From positions 1 through 64,000 of the forward strand of contig NZ_FNOK01000004.1 of NCBI RefSeq assembly GCF_900106995.1: a stretch of 64,000 nucleotides of DNA, read 5' to 3'. Both the position numbers and the translations under genes were made by a program. The notes under the pieces were generated by a model. The model saw nothing but the letters and a program-made list of their open reading frames with translations. It ran no database searches and was not told the origin of the DNA. The stretch is from Saccharopolyspora shandongensis. Lineage in GTDB: Bacteria > Actinomycetota > Actinomycetes > Mycobacteriales > Pseudonocardiaceae. Numbering within the stretch: the first letter of the stretch is position 1; every line of letters begins with the position of its first letter. Positions 32,901 to 42,060 of this stretch are shown one piece after another.

Positions 32901-32998
32901 CCACGTCCGGTACGCGCCCCGTCGAGTGGGCGCGCGGGAGCCTCGGTCGGGAACGCCCGTGCTGCCAAGATCACCCCACGCGCTAGGCTGTGCCGTGC

Positions 32999-33072
32999 GG
33001 GGCCGTAGCCCAATTGGCAGAGGCACTAGGTTTAGGTCCTAGCCAGTGAGGGTTCGAGTCCCTCCGGCCCCA
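32999..33072 (+). tRNA. tRNA with anticodon UAG (Leu), short variable loop
   Basis: A clean cloverleaf. The acceptor GGGGCCG pairs with CGGCCCC, anticodon stem CTAGG/CCTAG surrounds TTTAGGT (anticodon TAG at 33033-33035), the variable loop is only CCAGT, and the T arm is GAGGG-TTCGAGT-CCCTC. The discriminator is A (33072), and no CCA is encoded. UAG reads Leu codon CUA, yet bacterial leucine tRNAs normally have a long variable arm, so charging identity is uncertain. The promoter-like segment TAGGCT lies about 15 bp upstream. A truncated relative is at 25800. Confidence 0.85.
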
Positions 33073-33092
33073 CGAGACTCCAGGCGTGGTGT

Positions 33093-33153
33093 GTTCGCGG
33101 AAAGCGCGAACCCTTCGTCTCGTCATCTCATCGCGGGGCCCAGCCCCCGCGAT
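33093..33153 (+). terminator. two hairpins after the tRNA
   Basis: GTTCGCG-GAAAG-CGCGAAC at 33093-33111 and ATCGCGGGG-CCCAGC-CCCCGCGAT at 33130-33153 follow the tRNA within 80 bp. Either could terminate its transcript, and the second could also stop the convergent epoxide hydrolase transcript. The stretch from there to 33412 holds no recognisable gene. Confidence 0.55.
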
Positions 33154-33412
33154 GCGGAGCGTTCCCGCCGTCCGGTTCGGCCATGACCAGCGAAATCGCG
33201 CTAACTGCCGGTCAAATCGCACCTACGGGCGGCGAGGTACGCCCAGTACGCGTCCCAGATCGCCCTGGTCCTGTCAGCGAATAAGACAAGTGGAGTCCGG
33301 TCAGGCGCCGAGAGCGGTCGTTTCCACCCTTCCGCTCGGCTAGCACTCCGGCACATCGCCGGAATGTCCTCGCCGGGTGCGGCCCGCCCGCACCGGCCTG
33401 GCGGGGCGCCTT

Positions 33413-34567
33413 TCAGCGGAGGGTGCGGAAGAAGGTCCGGACGTCTTCGACGAGGGCTTCCGGTTCTTCCATCGCGAGGAAGTGGCCGCCCTTCTCCAGT
33501 TCCGTCCAGTGCACGATGTCGTGGTCCCGCTCCGCCCAGCGGCGGATCGTCACGTCGTGGGTCGAGACCAGCACGCCCGTCGGCACCTCGCCCTTGCCCG
33601 CCGGCTCCGCGATCCAGCCGGCCGCCGAGATCTCCTCGTAGTAGATCTGCGCCGCCGATGTCGCCGTTCCCGTCAGCCAGTACAGCGAGACATCCGTGAG
33701 CATCCGGTCGCGGTCGACGCTCTCCTCCGGCAGCCCTTCCGGCGGGTCGGTGAGCTCCTTGAACTTCTCCACGATCCAGGCCAGTTGGCCGACCGGTGAG
33801 TCGTGCAGCCCGTAGCCGACCGTCTGCGGTCGCTTCGAATTGCACTGCAGGTAGCCGTCGTTGAAGTTCTGCATCGCCTCCCAGCGCCGCTGCTCCACCT
33901 CGGTCAGGCCGTCCATCTCGCCGTCGATGCCGGCCGGGAACGCGAGCAGGGCGTTGACGTGGACGCCGATGACGTGGTCCGGGTCCTGCTTGCCCATCGC
34001 GGGGCCGACCCACGCGCCCGCGTCGTAGCCCTGCACGCCGTAGCCGTCGTACCCGAGCCGGGCCATCAGCTGCGCCAGCAGCCCGGCCATCCGCGCCACG
34101 TTCATCCCGGGCCCGGCCAGCGGCGTGGAGAACCCGAACCCGGGCAGCGACGGGATCACCAGGTGGAAGGCGTCGGCCGGATCACCGCCGTGCGAGCGGG
34201 GATCCGACAGCGGCCCGATGACGTCGAGGAAGTCCACGACCCCGCCCGGCCAGCCGTGCAGCAGGACCAGCGGCGTGGCGCCCGGTTCCGGCGAGCGCAC
34301 GTGCAGGAAGTGGATGTTCTGCCCGTCGATGGCGGTGACGAACTGGGGGTGCGCGTTGAGTTCCGCCTCGTGGGCGCGCCAGTCGTACCCGGCGCGCCAG
34401 TGCTCGGCGAGGTCCTTGAGGTAGCCGACCGGGACACCGCGGCTCCACCCGACCCCGGGCAGCTCGTCCGGCCACCGGGTGCCGGCCAGCCGGGACCGCA
34501 GATCGTCGAGCTGCTCCTGCGGGATTTCGATGCGGAAGGGCCGTACGTCGTGCTGTTCGTTCGTCAT
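33413..34567 (-). CDS. epoxide hydrolase, alpha/beta hydrolase with EHN domain
   Basis: A 384-residue enzyme with the N-terminal EHN segment ([23 protein letters not shown]) of microsomal-type epoxide hydrolases. The alpha/beta core has the oxyanion HGWPGG motif, the nucleophile region [12 protein letters not shown] (Asp in the G-Y-D-A-G elbow) and the C-terminal His in [11 protein letters not shown]. It would open epoxides to diols. ATG 34567 starts the protein at the conserved region; further upstream codons are not family-like. No obvious partner lies beside it: the MFS gene 160 bp upstream runs the same way. Confidence 0.9.
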   Translation of the reverse strand: MTNEQHDVRPFRIEIPQEQLDDLRSRLAGTRWPDELPGVGWSRGVPVGYLKDLAEHWRAGYDWRAHEAELNAHPQFVTAIDGQNIHFLHVRSPEPGATPLVLLHGWPGGVVDFLDVIGPLSDPRSHGGDPADAFHLVIPSLPGFGFSTPLAGPGMNVARMAGLLAQLMARLGYDGYGVQGYDAGAWVGPAMGKQDPDHVIGVHVNALLAFPAGIDGEMDGLTEVEQRRWEAMQNFNDGYLQCNSKRPQTVGYGLHDSPVGQLAWIVEKFKELTDPPEGLPEESVDRDRMLTDVSLYWLTGTATSAAQIYYEEISAAGWIAEPAGKGEVPTGVLVSTHDVTIRRWAERDHDIVHWTELEKGGHFLAMEEPEALVEDVRTFFRTLR

Positions 34568-34728
34568 GCTCCGCACGCTATGAGCCGCTTGGGCCACTTG
34601 CGGACCTAAGGATTCGATCCGTGCGGGGCAACTCGCGGGATTGGTCGACGCGACCGAGACCAGTGAACGTTTCCGTTGGGGCACAACGGTTTCAGGAGTC
34701 GAACTCCCCCGGCCGCGTCGACCGCCGG

Positions 34729-36087
34729 TCAGCAGGCGTCGGCTTCCGAGGCCAGGTCGCGGTCATTCGTCTCCGGGGCCAGCCAGGCCCCGAGGACGCC
34801 GATCGCCGCGTAGGCGAGCATGATCACCGCGATCGGCCACCACGCCGGGGCCGCCGCCGCCATCACCGCGGCGGTGAGGATCGGGGCCAGGCCGCCGGAC
34901 AGGACGGCGCCGACCTCCTTGACCGTCGACATGAACGTGTAGCGGTGCTTGGCGCCGAACATCTCGACGAGCCAAGGGGATTCCACGCCGTAGAGGTTCG
35001 GCAGCGGCCCGCCCACGAAGACCGCGAACACGATCGCGATGATCACCGGGTTCTCCGTGTGGATCAGCGCCAGCGCCGGCACCGCGAACAGCAGCTGGAA
35101 CACCGCGAACGCCAGGAAGACGGGCCGGCGGCCGTACCGGTCGCTGAGCTTGCCGAACAGCGGCACCGTCCCGAAACCGAGCACCGTCCCGATCATCACG
35201 CCGGTCGTCGCGACGCTGCCCGCGAGGCCGAGCGTCGAGGCCGTGTAGCCGACCAGGAAGCCCTTGACCAGGTAGACCGCGCCGTTCTCGGAGACCCGGA
35301 TGGCCAGCGACAGCAGGAACGGCTTCTTCGCCTTCGCCACGTCCCGCCACACGCCGCCGTGCTCGGCCTCGTGCTTCTGCGCCTCGCGGCGGCGGCGCAG
35401 TTCCTCGAACACCGGCGATTCCTTCACCGACGTCCGCAGGTACAGCGCGACGAACGTGGTGACCAGGCTCAGCAGGAACGGCACCCGCCAGCCCCAGCTC
35501 ATGAACTGCTCCTTGGGCATCTGCGACAGCGACAGCCACAGCACCGTCGCCAGGAAGATGCCGGAGTTGGTGCCCATCGCGACTACCGAGCCGAAGAAAC
35601 CGCGCCGGTGCTTCGGGGCGGACTCGACCATCAGCAGCGACGCGCCGGCGAGCTCCGCGCCCGCGCCGAAGCCCTGGACCAGGCGCAGCACGGTCAGCAG
35701 CAACGGTGCCCAGACGCCGATCTGCGCGTAGGTCGGCAGCAGGCCGATTCCGGCGGTGGCCAGGCCCATCATCGCCAGCGTGGCGATGAGCACGACCTTG
35801 CGCCCGTGCCGGTCACCGACCCGGCCGAAGAACAGCCCGCCCACCGGGCGGATCAGGAAACCCGAGCCGTAGACGCCGAAACTCGCGATCAGCGCCACCG
35901 CCGGGGACTGCTCGGGGAAGAACAGCGGGCCGAACACCAGCGCCGCCGCCAGGGTGTACAGGGTGAAGTCCATGTACTCCAAGGCAGAACCGAGCCACGA
36001 GGACACGGCCGCGCGGCGCAGGTCGGCCGGCGGGACGACGAGCTCGTCGTCCGCGCGCGACGCGGCCGGGGGAATCACGGTGCTCAA
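34729..36087 (-). CDS. MFS transporter, metabolite:H+ symporter (MHS) type
   Basis: A 452-residue membrane protein with 12 predicted helices. It has the MHS hallmarks [20 protein letters not shown] at helix 1, [11 protein letters not shown] between helices 2 and 3, [15 protein letters not shown] in helix 4, and the second-half [11 protein letters not shown] loop. Known members take up shikimate, proline betaine, dicarboxylates or aromatic acids. The start is TTG 36087 with GGAGGAG upstream on the minus strand. Upstream is a LysR regulator and then CoA-transferase genes in the same direction, which suggests uptake of an organic acid that is activated with CoA. Confidence 0.88.
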   Translation of the reverse strand: MSTVIPPAASRADDELVVPPADLRRAAVSSWLGSALEYMDFTLYTLAAALVFGPLFFPEQSPAVALIASFGVYGSGFLIRPVGGLFFGRVGDRHGRKVVLIATLAMMGLATAGIGLLPTYAQIGVWAPLLLTVLRLVQGFGAGAELAGASLLMVESAPKHRRGFFGSVVAMGTNSGIFLATVLWLSLSQMPKEQFMSWGWRVPFLLSLVTTFVALYLRTSVKESPVFEELRRRREAQKHEAEHGGVWRDVAKAKKPFLLSLAIRVSENGAVYLVKGFLVGYTASTLGLAGSVATTGVMIGTVLGFGTVPLFGKLSDRYGRRPVFLAFAVFQLLFAVPALALIHTENPVIIAIVFAVFVGGPLPNLYGVESPWLVEMFGAKHRYTFMSTVKEVGAVLSGGLAPILTAAVMAAAAPAWWPIAVIMLAYAAIGVLGAWLAPETNDRDLASEADAC

Positions 36088-36276
36088 GAGATGCGCTCCT
36101 CCACGCTGAGGAAACCCCGTGTGGCACAGGGGTTCTCCGCCCGCGGGCGGTTGAGGGCAGGTCGGCAGCCGATGTGACTGCTGCCACTGGAGGAGAAGCC
36201 TCGCAGGCGGAACTTTGTTTCGTCCAATACAAGATTTGTCGCGGACTGATACGCCGCCGGCATCAATTCCGGGCGG

Positions 36277-37164
36277 TCACGGGGTCGGGAGCACCTCCTC
36301 GGCGATCCGCAGCACCGCCGCGGCCGCCGGGGAGAGGTGCTCCTGGCTCCACGCGATCGCTTCCTGCGTCTGGTAAGGACGGCCGGCCAGCGGCACGAAG
36401 ACGACGTTGCTGATCACATCGAGCACCGAGGTGACGGTCAGCGTCACCCCGAGCCCGGCGGCGACCATCGCCATGATGGTGCTCGTCTCGGGCCCGTACT
36501 GGACGATCCGGGGCGTGAAACCCGCGTCCACGCAGGCGTGCACCATGAGGTCGCGGAGGCTGGACACGCCGCCGGGCGGGTAGGCGATGAACCGCTCCTC
36601 GGCCAGCTCGGCGAGCTCCACGGACTCGGCCCCGGCAAGCGGGTGGTCGGGCGCCACCGCGAGGATCAGCCGCTCGTCGAACACCACCCGCGTCGAGACG
36701 CCCTCGCGGACCGCGGGCAGCCGGACGAAGGCGAGGTCCAGGCTGCCGTCGACGACCATGTCGAACCCCGCCTGCGAGTACACCTGGCCGACGACGACGA
36801 GCTCGATCCCGGGCTTCTCCGCGTTGAGCCGCTTCACCAGGCCCGGCAGGCACGCCAGCGGCCCGACGCCGCCGACGCCGATGCGCACCGTCCCGATCTC
36901 GCCGTGCGCCGCCGACGCCGCCACCGCGGCCGCCTCCTCGACGGACTTCATCACCTTGTGCGCGGCGGGCAGGAACGCCTCGCCGACCGGGGTGAGCGTG
37001 ACCCGGCGCGTGGTGCGGGACAGCAGCGACGCGCCCAAGGACCGCTCCAGCTGGCGGATCTGGCGGCTCAGCGGCGGCTGCGTGGTGTGCAGGCGCTCGG
37101 CGGCGCGGCCGAAGTGCAGCTCCTCCGCCACCGCGATGAAAGCCTCGATGTGCCGAAGATCCAT
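36277..37164 (-). CDS. LysR-family regulator
   Basis: A 295-residue regulator with the N-terminal LysR winged helix (MDLRHIEAFIAVAEELHFGR then AERLHTTQPPLSRQIRQLE) and a C-terminal type 2 periplasmic-binding-like effector domain. The AEELHFGRAAERLHTTQPPLSRQ form is typical of the BenM/CatR branch, which senses aromatic or organic acids. It lies between CoA-transferase genes upstream and an acid permease gene downstream, all on the minus strand, so these are its likely targets. ATG 37164 is the start. Confidence 0.9.
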   Translation of the reverse strand: MDLRHIEAFIAVAEELHFGRAAERLHTTQPPLSRQIRQLERSLGASLLSRTTRRVTLTPVGEAFLPAAHKVMKSVEEAAAVAASAAHGEIGTVRIGVGGVGPLACLPGLVKRLNAEKPGIELVVVGQVYSQAGFDMVVDGSLDLAFVRLPAVREGVSTRVVFDERLILAVAPDHPLAGAESVELAELAEERFIAYPPGGVSSLRDLMVHACVDAGFTPRIVQYGPETSTIMAMVAAGLGVTLTVTSVLDVISNVVFVPLAGRPYQTQEAIAWSQEHLSPAAAAVLRIAEEVLPTP

Positions 37165-37267
37165 GGCTACCTACCTGGTGCGAGTGCGGATCGAGCACCG
37201 GTAGTTCTAGCACCGACGCGCCTGCGCCGGGCCTCGGCGCGAGGCCCGGCACAGGCATCGATGCTGG

Positions 37268-38035
37268 TCAGCGCAGGTAAATGCGGTTCGGGTCGAGTTC
37301 TTCGCGCAGCAGCCGCAGCTCGTCGCCGGACGGCGGCGCGAGCTCCGCGAGGTCGTCGGCGACCTTCAGGTCCCAGCCGGTGGCGGCGCGGACCTGCTCG
37401 GCGGTCACGCCCGGGTGCACCGCGACCAGTTCGAGCTCGTCGTCGATGCCGTCGCGCGCCATGATCCCCAGATCGGTGATCACCCGCGTGACGCCCTTGC
37501 CGTGCGGCTGCACGCCGCCGCCGGCCTCGCGGGCCCGGCGCGGGCTGGGCGAGGTGCAGAAGTCCAGCTCTTCGACGAACGTGCGCGCGGTGTGCCGGCG
37601 CATCACCACGAAGATCTCCCCGGCGTTGGCCATCACCTCGATCGCGCCACCGGAACCGGGCAGCCGCGCCTTCGGTTTCGCCCAGTCCCCGATGATCGAC
37701 GAGTTGAGGCCGCCGTACCGGTCGATCTGCGCGGCGCCGAGGAATCCGACGTCGATCCGCCGCCCCTGCAGGACGTAGCTGAACAGCTGCGGCATGCCCA
37801 GCACGCATTCGGCGCCGGTGACGAGCATCGAGTCGGCGATGCTCTGCGGCAGGTCCACCGGGTGCGCGCCGGTGACGCCCGACTCGTAGACGATCTCGAT
37901 CTCCGGTGACACGGTGCGCTGGGCGAGCGAGACCGCCAGGGTCGGCAGGCCGTGCCCGGCGAAGACCACGCGGCGGCGGGCCAGTTCGCGCGCCGCGGTC
38001 ACCGCGAGGAGTTCGCTGCTGGTGGTGTCGGTCAT
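37268..38035 (-). CDS. CoA-transferase beta subunit
   Basis: A 255-residue subunit of a type I CoA transferase (glutaconate/3-oxoacid CoA-transferase like). It has VYESGVTGAHPVD with the Glu that would take the CoA thioester, FLGAAQIDRYGGLNSS, and LPGSGGAIEVMANA, which are conserved in beta subunits. The start at ATG 38035 overlaps the alpha subunit stop by 4 bp, so equal production is likely. The pair may activate an organic acid imported by the neighbouring MHS permease. Relation to steroid-ring IpdAB-type enzymes is possible but not shown. Confidence 0.85.
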   Translation of the reverse strand: MTDTTSSELLAVTAARELARRRVVFAGHGLPTLAVSLAQRTVSPEIEIVYESGVTGAHPVDLPQSIADSMLVTGAECVLGMPQLFSYVLQGRRIDVGFLGAAQIDRYGGLNSSIIGDWAKPKARLPGSGGAIEVMANAGEIFVVMRRHTARTFVEELDFCTSPSPRRAREAGGGVQPHGKGVTRVITDLGIMARDGIDDELELVAVHPGVTAEQVRAATGWDLKVADDLAELAPPSGDELRLLREELDPNRIYLR

Positions 38036-38952
38036 CGCCGCCTCCCGTAGTCGACCGGCGTGGACAGCTGCTCGTCGATCTCCAGCCGGTCCCAGTAGCC
38101 CTCGCCGAGGCTTGCGATGAACCCGGCGTGGTCCTCGGTGCCGCGGATGTGCCGGTCGATCCACGCCCGCAGCGCGGCCGCGTCGCGGGCCCGTTCCGAC
38201 CACTCGCGCTGGAACCGGTCGTCGCGGTCGTAGTAGCCCTGCACCGGCGCCGGGTGCGCGCCGCGCGGGCACACCACCACGGCGTCGACCACGTGCGACG
38301 GCACGATGGTGCGGTTGGGGTCGGAGCGGACCACGTCGTCGTCGACGACCTCTTCGACGGTCACGATCACCGATCCGCCGGCGAACGCCACTTCCTGCTG
38401 AACGCCGAGCATGCCCCAGGCCTGCACGTTCCCGGCCCGGTCGGCGCGCTGCGCGTGGATGATCGAGACGTCCGGGTTCAGCGCGGGCACCACGTGGATC
38501 TCGCCGCCGCCGTAGGGATCGGTGACGCTCTTGATCTGCGGGTTCAGCGCGACCAGGTCGCTGCCGGTGTAGGAGCGGATCGGCGCGAACGGCAGCTTGG
38601 CCGCGCCGGCGGCGTAGCGGGCGACCATGCCGCCGTGGCTGTACTCCTCGAATTCCAGCGGCTCCGGGTCGTGGTGCTCGATGCGCCGCCGCAGCTCGTG
38701 CAGCGACCCGGCGGAGCTGTTGCCGACGAACGACGAGATCAGCTTGGTCACGCACCCGGCCGCCAGCAACTGGTCCACGAGCGTGTCGCCGGTCATCCGC
38801 GCCAGGGTCAGGCCGGTGACGCCCTGCCGGATGATCTCGTGCGCGGCGGCGGTCGGGACCAGGTGGCCGAACCCCTCCATCGCCACCGTCTGCCCGTCGC
38901 GGACGTACCGGGTCATCGCCTCGGCGAGGCTCAGGGTCTTGTCGGTCGGCAC
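38032..38952 (-). CDS. CoA-transferase alpha subunit
   Basis: A 306-residue subunit. SLAEAMTRYVRDGQTVAMEGFGH is the conserved N-terminal region of glutaconate-type alpha subunits, followed by FEEYSHGGMVARYAAGAAKLPF and HAQRADRAGNVQAWGM. GTG 38952 is preferred: GGAGGGG lies 6 nt upstream on the minus strand and the family alignment begins there. An ATG at 39060 would add 36 residues of no similarity. It heads the operon alpha-beta and overlaps beta by ATGA. Confidence 0.85.
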   Translation of the reverse strand: MPTDKTLSLAEAMTRYVRDGQTVAMEGFGHLVPTAAAHEIIRQGVTGLTLARMTGDTLVDQLLAAGCVTKLISSFVGNSSAGSLHELRRRIEHHDPEPLEFEEYSHGGMVARYAAGAAKLPFAPIRSYTGSDLVALNPQIKSVTDPYGGGEIHVVPALNPDVSIIHAQRADRAGNVQAWGMLGVQQEVAFAGGSVIVTVEEVVDDDVVRSDPNRTIVPSHVVDAVVVCPRGAHPAPVQGYYDRDDRFQREWSERARDAAALRAWIDRHIRGTEDHAGFIASLGEGYWDRLEIDEQLSTPVDYGRRR

Positions 38953-39097
38953 GTTCGCCCCTCCGTTGCAGCTGGCCGAATCACGTTGCGAGCCTTGCAC
39001 ATTCGCGCTCGCCCGGACCAATACCGATTCGGTGGGGAATAGATGCCCAACCGGCATCAAAGGCCGGTGTTCCGGTCTTGCGGACTCGTCGCGCGGA

Positions 39098-39742
39098 TCA
39101 GCGCGGCGGCGTCAGGAATCCGTCGATGACGCGGCGGACCTTGTCCCCGGCTTTCCCGTCGCCGAGGCGGAAGGCGGTGTTCGCCGCGATCAGCACCGCG
39201 TCGATCTGGAACGCCGCGAGTTCCGCGTCGAGGTCGGCGATCTGACCGGAGTCGGCGGCATGCCGCAGTTCGGCGGCGATGACGTCGCGCCAGTCCTGCT
39301 GGTGGCGGGACAGCACGTCGCGCACGGGGCCCGGCCGGCTGTCGAAGTCGGGCAGGCTCGCCGCCCAGAAGCAGCCGCCCGAGAACAGCGGCTCCTCGGC
39401 GTACGCGATCCACCGCTCGGCCAGCGCCCGCAGCCGCTCGGCACCGCGGTCCTCCGCCTGCACGGGGTCGAGGACCGCGTCGTGGAACTCCTGTCGCGCG
39501 CATTCGGCCACGGCGATCTGCAGGTTCTCCTTCGTTCCGAACAGCGTCTGCACACCGCTCTTGCTCAGTCCGAGGTCGGCGGCGAGCCTGCCTAGGCTGA
39601 GCCCGTTGAGCCCTTCCAACGACGCCACGTCGACGGCGTGGCGGACGATCGTCCGCCTGGTGCGCGCGCCGCGCTGCAGGCGTCGGTCCAGCACCGCTTC
39701 GTCGACGCCGGCGGGGGGCCGGTGATCTCCCATCGGCGTCAT
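39098..39742 (-). CDS. TetR-family regulator
   Basis: A 214-residue protein with TetR helix-turn-helix (RRTIVRHAVDVASLEGLNGL, then RLAADLGLSKSGVQTLFGT) and a C-terminal TetR_C_6/YcdC-like ligand domain that includes LFSGGCFWAASLPDFDSRPG. It starts at 39742 or, less likely, 39733. The upstream TACGA-TCGG-TCGTA palindrome (39768-39781) is a good autoregulatory operator. It runs in the same direction as the CoA-transferase genes, separated by about 145 bp, so it could be an additional regulator for them. Confidence 0.87.
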   Translation of the reverse strand: MTPMGDHRPPAGVDEAVLDRRLQRGARTRRTIVRHAVDVASLEGLNGLSLGRLAADLGLSKSGVQTLFGTKENLQIAVAECARQEFHDAVLDPVQAEDRGAERLRALAERWIAYAEEPLFSGGCFWAASLPDFDSRPGPVRDVLSRHQQDWRDVIAAELRHAADSGQIADLDAELAAFQIDAVLIAANTAFRLGDGKAGDKVRRVIDGFLTPPR

Positions 39743-39767
39743 CCTGCCACACCGCTTACGATAACAA

Positions 39768-39781
39768 TACGATCGGTCGTA
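39768..39781. promoter_or_regulatory. TetR operator-like palindrome
   Basis: TACGA at 39768-39772 and TCGTA at 39777-39781 flank TCGG. It stands in an AT-rich stretch (39756-39795) 26 bp before the regulator start, a usual position for self-repression. Confidence 0.65.
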
Positions 39782-39864
39782 CGTTTATTTTAGGACCGGA
39801 AGCCACGGTGAAGTCCCGGATGCACGAACTCATGGCCCAGCCCGCGCACGGCTGACCGCCGGAT

Positions 39865-40362
39865 TCATTCGCTCCGCGCGAGCTCCGCCTCGTAGGCGAC
39901 CCGAAGGCGGGCGGAGACCGATTCGGCGCCGGCCGGCCGCGGGATGCCCAGGTGCTGCTCCCGCAACTCGTCCATGAACTCGTTCCACAGCTCGGGGCCG
40001 CCCCGTTCGAGCAGTTCGGCGCGGATCGACAGCTCGCGCGTCGCCGGCAGGTGGCGGCGCCCCCACGCGCCGAGGTGCGCCATGACGGGGACGAGCTGGA
40101 TGGCGGCCTCAGTGAGGCTGTAGATCACCTTCTGCTTGTGGCTCGGGTCGGCGGCCTTCGACACCAGCCCGTTCTCGGCGAGGCGCTGCAACCGCGACGC
40201 GAGGATGTTCGAGGCGATGCCTTCCTCGGAGTTGTTCAGCAGCTCGCGGAAGTGCCTGCGGTTGCCGAACATCATGTCCCGGATGACGACCAGCGACCAC
40301 TTGTCGCCGAGCACCTCGACGGAGAGGTTGATCGGGCAGCCGGATCGTCGCCCGTCCTTCAT
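39865..40362 (-). CDS. HxlR-family regulator
   Basis: A 165-residue winged-helix regulator with the full HxlR pattern: CPINLSVEVLGDKWSLVVIR at the start (conserved Cys, DKW), FGNRRHFRELLNNSEEGIAS, ILASRLQRLAENGLV and an EAAIQLVPVMAHLGAWG tail. HxlR proteins respond to reactive carbonyls, quinones or redox signals and often control a divergent reductase gene. The divergent DNA here has a decayed reductase gene at about 40466-40622, so the regulator may have lost its target. Confidence 0.9.
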   Translation of the reverse strand: MKDGRRSGCPINLSVEVLGDKWSLVVIRDMMFGNRRHFRELLNNSEEGIASNILASRLQRLAENGLVSKAADPSHKQKVIYSLTEAAIQLVPVMAHLGAWGRRHLPATRELSIRAELLERGGPELWNEFMDELREQHLGIPRPAGAESVSARLRVAYEAELARSE

Positions 40363-40465
40363 CGGACCTCCTTCGATCAGAAACCGCTTGCACTCTGCAT
40401 CCGGTCATGCCTATGATCCCACCACCGGTTGCGGAATGCAATCGGATGAGACGAGGAACAAGGAA

Positions 40466-40622
40466 GATCGCTCGACCAGGCCGAGAAGGCCGCGGCCGAC
40501 CGCGATGTCGCGATCGGCGCCGGCGAGCGGCTGTTCGACGGCGTGCCGCGCTGGACCCGGAACTGGTTTCGGCACGTCCCGCCTCGCTGGTCACGCACAT
40601 CACCTACCGGGTCCGCCGCTGA
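40466..40622 (+). pseudogene. remnant of a RibD-like dihydrofolate reductase family gene
   Basis: In one frame the DNA encodes DQAEKAAADRDVAIGAGERL then FDGV; after a one-base shift near 40546 another frame continues AALDPELVSARPASLVTHIT and ends YRVRR followed by a stop at 40620-40622. This is the pattern of the C-terminal end of DHFR-like (RibD_C) reductases, with a deletion between VAIGAG and ERLFDGV, the frameshift, and loss of the N-terminal two thirds. It is divergent from the HxlR gene, the normal place for such a target. Confidence 0.7.
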
Positions 40623-40704
40623 CAGCGCGGGACACCTGGACAACCTCAGCCGAATGGAGCGCGTCTTCGACGCAGAACGGGTATCCACTGCGAGCGGAGG
40701 CGTG

Positions 40705-41409
40705 ATGACGGGAAGAGGCGCGGTTTTCGTGGCGGCGAGCGCGTTGGCGCTGCTGGGAACGGCGATGCCGGCGGCGGCCGAGCCGCCGCCCGGGACCGTG
40801 CGCGGACTGCACTACTTCGACCGCAACGCCGACGGCGTCTGGCAGCCCGGCGAACCGAGCGGCGGCAGCGCGGTCGGGCTTTACCACCTGGACGGCAGCT
40901 GGGTGGCGACGGTCGGGACGAATCCCGATGCCACGTACGAGATCCCGGGCGTGCCGCCCGGCCGGTACCGGGTCGGCATCAACCCGATCGGATACCAGAT
41001 GACCACCCCCGACGAGGTCATCGTCGACGTGCGCCCCGGCGGCACCAGCCGCGCGGACTTCGGCAAGCTCGGCAGCGACATCACCGGCGTCACCTGGCAC
41101 GACCTCAACGCCGACGGGCAGCGCCAGGCGGACGAGCCGCTGCTGCCCGACATCCGGTTCTGGATCGGCCGATGGGGCAGCGGCTCCGACGGCACCGGGC
41201 ACTACGCGATGCCCAACCAGGGCACCAGCACCTACGTCCTGCGCTTCGTCCCGCCGGAGGGCATGGGGTTCTCGCCGCAGCACGCCGGGGCGCCGGAGAC
41301 CGACTCGGACGCCGACCCGGCCGACGGCACCGCCACCGCCGTCGTCGCGCTGACCGACGGCAAGATCAACCAGTTCCCGAACTTCGACATCGGGCTGGTC
41401 ACGAAGTAG
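40705..41409 (+). CDS. secreted protein with SdrD B-like repeats
   Basis: A 234-residue exported protein. A signal peptide is clear (AVFVAASALALLGTAMPAAAE, cut after about residue 26). The mature part holds two SD-repeat B-like or CNA B-like domains with Ca-binding-type loops: YFDRNADGVWQPGEPSGGSA, then DLNADGQRQADEPLLPDIR. PPGRYRVGINPIGYQ is a typical strand pair. There is no LPXTG sorting motif or C-terminal helix, so it is probably released or held by other means. ATG 40705 follows AGCGGAGG; GTG 40702 is also possible. Confidence 0.8.
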   Translation: MTGRGAVFVAASALALLGTAMPAAAEPPPGTVRGLHYFDRNADGVWQPGEPSGGSAVGLYHLDGSWVATVGTNPDATYEIPGVPPGRYRVGINPIGYQMTTPDEVIVDVRPGGTSRADFGKLGSDITGVTWHDLNADGQRQADEPLLPDIRFWIGRWGSGSDGTGHYAMPNQGTSTYVLRFVPPEGMGFSPQHAGAPETDSDADPADGTATAVVALTDGKINQFPNFDIGLVTK

Positions 41410-41415
41410 GCGGGT

Positions 41416-42045
41416 TCAGTTGGCGACCGCGATCGCCTTGCCCACCGAGCCCGGATCGGCGAGCTCGCGCAGCAGGCAGTCGGCCACGTTCGCCCGCGAG
41501 ATCCGCTTGGCACCACGCACGTTCCGGTCGACCGCCGTCCGGTACCGCCCGGTGCGCGGGCCGTTCGTGAGCTGCGGCGGCCGGATGATCGTCCAGTCCA
41601 GCCCGCTGGCCCGGACGACCTCCTCCATGTGGCCCATGTCCGTCCACGGGTTCCGGAGGACGCGCCACAGGATCGGCTTGACCACGTGCTTGGTCACCGG
41701 ACCGTCGCCATCGGAGAGCATGCCGCAGTTGCTGACCACGAGGAACCGGCGCGCACCGGCGGCGGTCATCGCGTCGAGGATGCTCCTGGTGCTGTCGGTC
41801 TGGATGGTGGTCGGCTTCAGGTCGCGCGAGCCTATCGCCGAGATCACCGCGTCCCGGCCGGCCACGTGCGGCTGGATCGCGGCGGCATCCATCACGTCGG
41901 CGGTCACCACGGTCAGCCCCGGGTGGTCGTAGTCGAGCCGCGCCGGGTCCCGCACCACCGCGGTGACCTCGTGCCCCGCCGCGCAGGCCTGTTCCAGCAG
42001 GTGCTTTCCGGTGCCGCCGGTCGCGCCGAAGATCGTGATCCGCAT
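41416..42045 (-). CDS. NAD(P)H-binding protein, NmrA/SDR-a type
   Basis: A 209-residue single-domain Rossmann protein (RITIFGATGGTGKHLLEQAC, GATGGTG loop). It lacks the classical Tyr-Lys catalytic pair; SNCGMLSDGDGP lies at the expected place. Such proteins act as flavin/biliverdin-type reductases or redox sensors. ATG 42045 begins the conserved strand. It is divergent from a TetR gene with a striking shared inverted repeat at 42061-42111, so TetR very likely represses it. The stop is only 7 bp from the convergent secreted-protein gene. Confidence 0.85.
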   Translation of the reverse strand: MRITIFGATGGTGKHLLEQACAAGHEVTAVVRDPARLDYDHPGLTVVTADVMDAAAIQPHVAGRDAVISAIGSRDLKPTTIQTDSTRSILDAMTAAGARRFLVVSNCGMLSDGDGPVTKHVVKPILWRVLRNPWTDMGHMEEVVRASGLDWTIIRPPQLTNGPRTGRYRTAVDRNVRGAKRISRANVADCLLRELADPGSVGKAIAVAN

Positions 42046-42060
42046 GTTCCGCACCCCGTC

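Noticed and set aside
25800-33072. Phage-type attL/attR made of a tRNA 3' end
   Set aside because: In tRNA-integrated elements the duplicated part is the 3' end of the tRNA. Here the broken copy is the 5' part with its promoter and has a different anticodon, and no integrase gene is seen. Duplication or rearrangement fits better.
32983-33222. Minus-strand ORF with a GRRDSNPH...ANWATAP reading
   Set aside because: It is the antisense translation of the tRNA at 32999-33072, a well-known source of false protein predictions.
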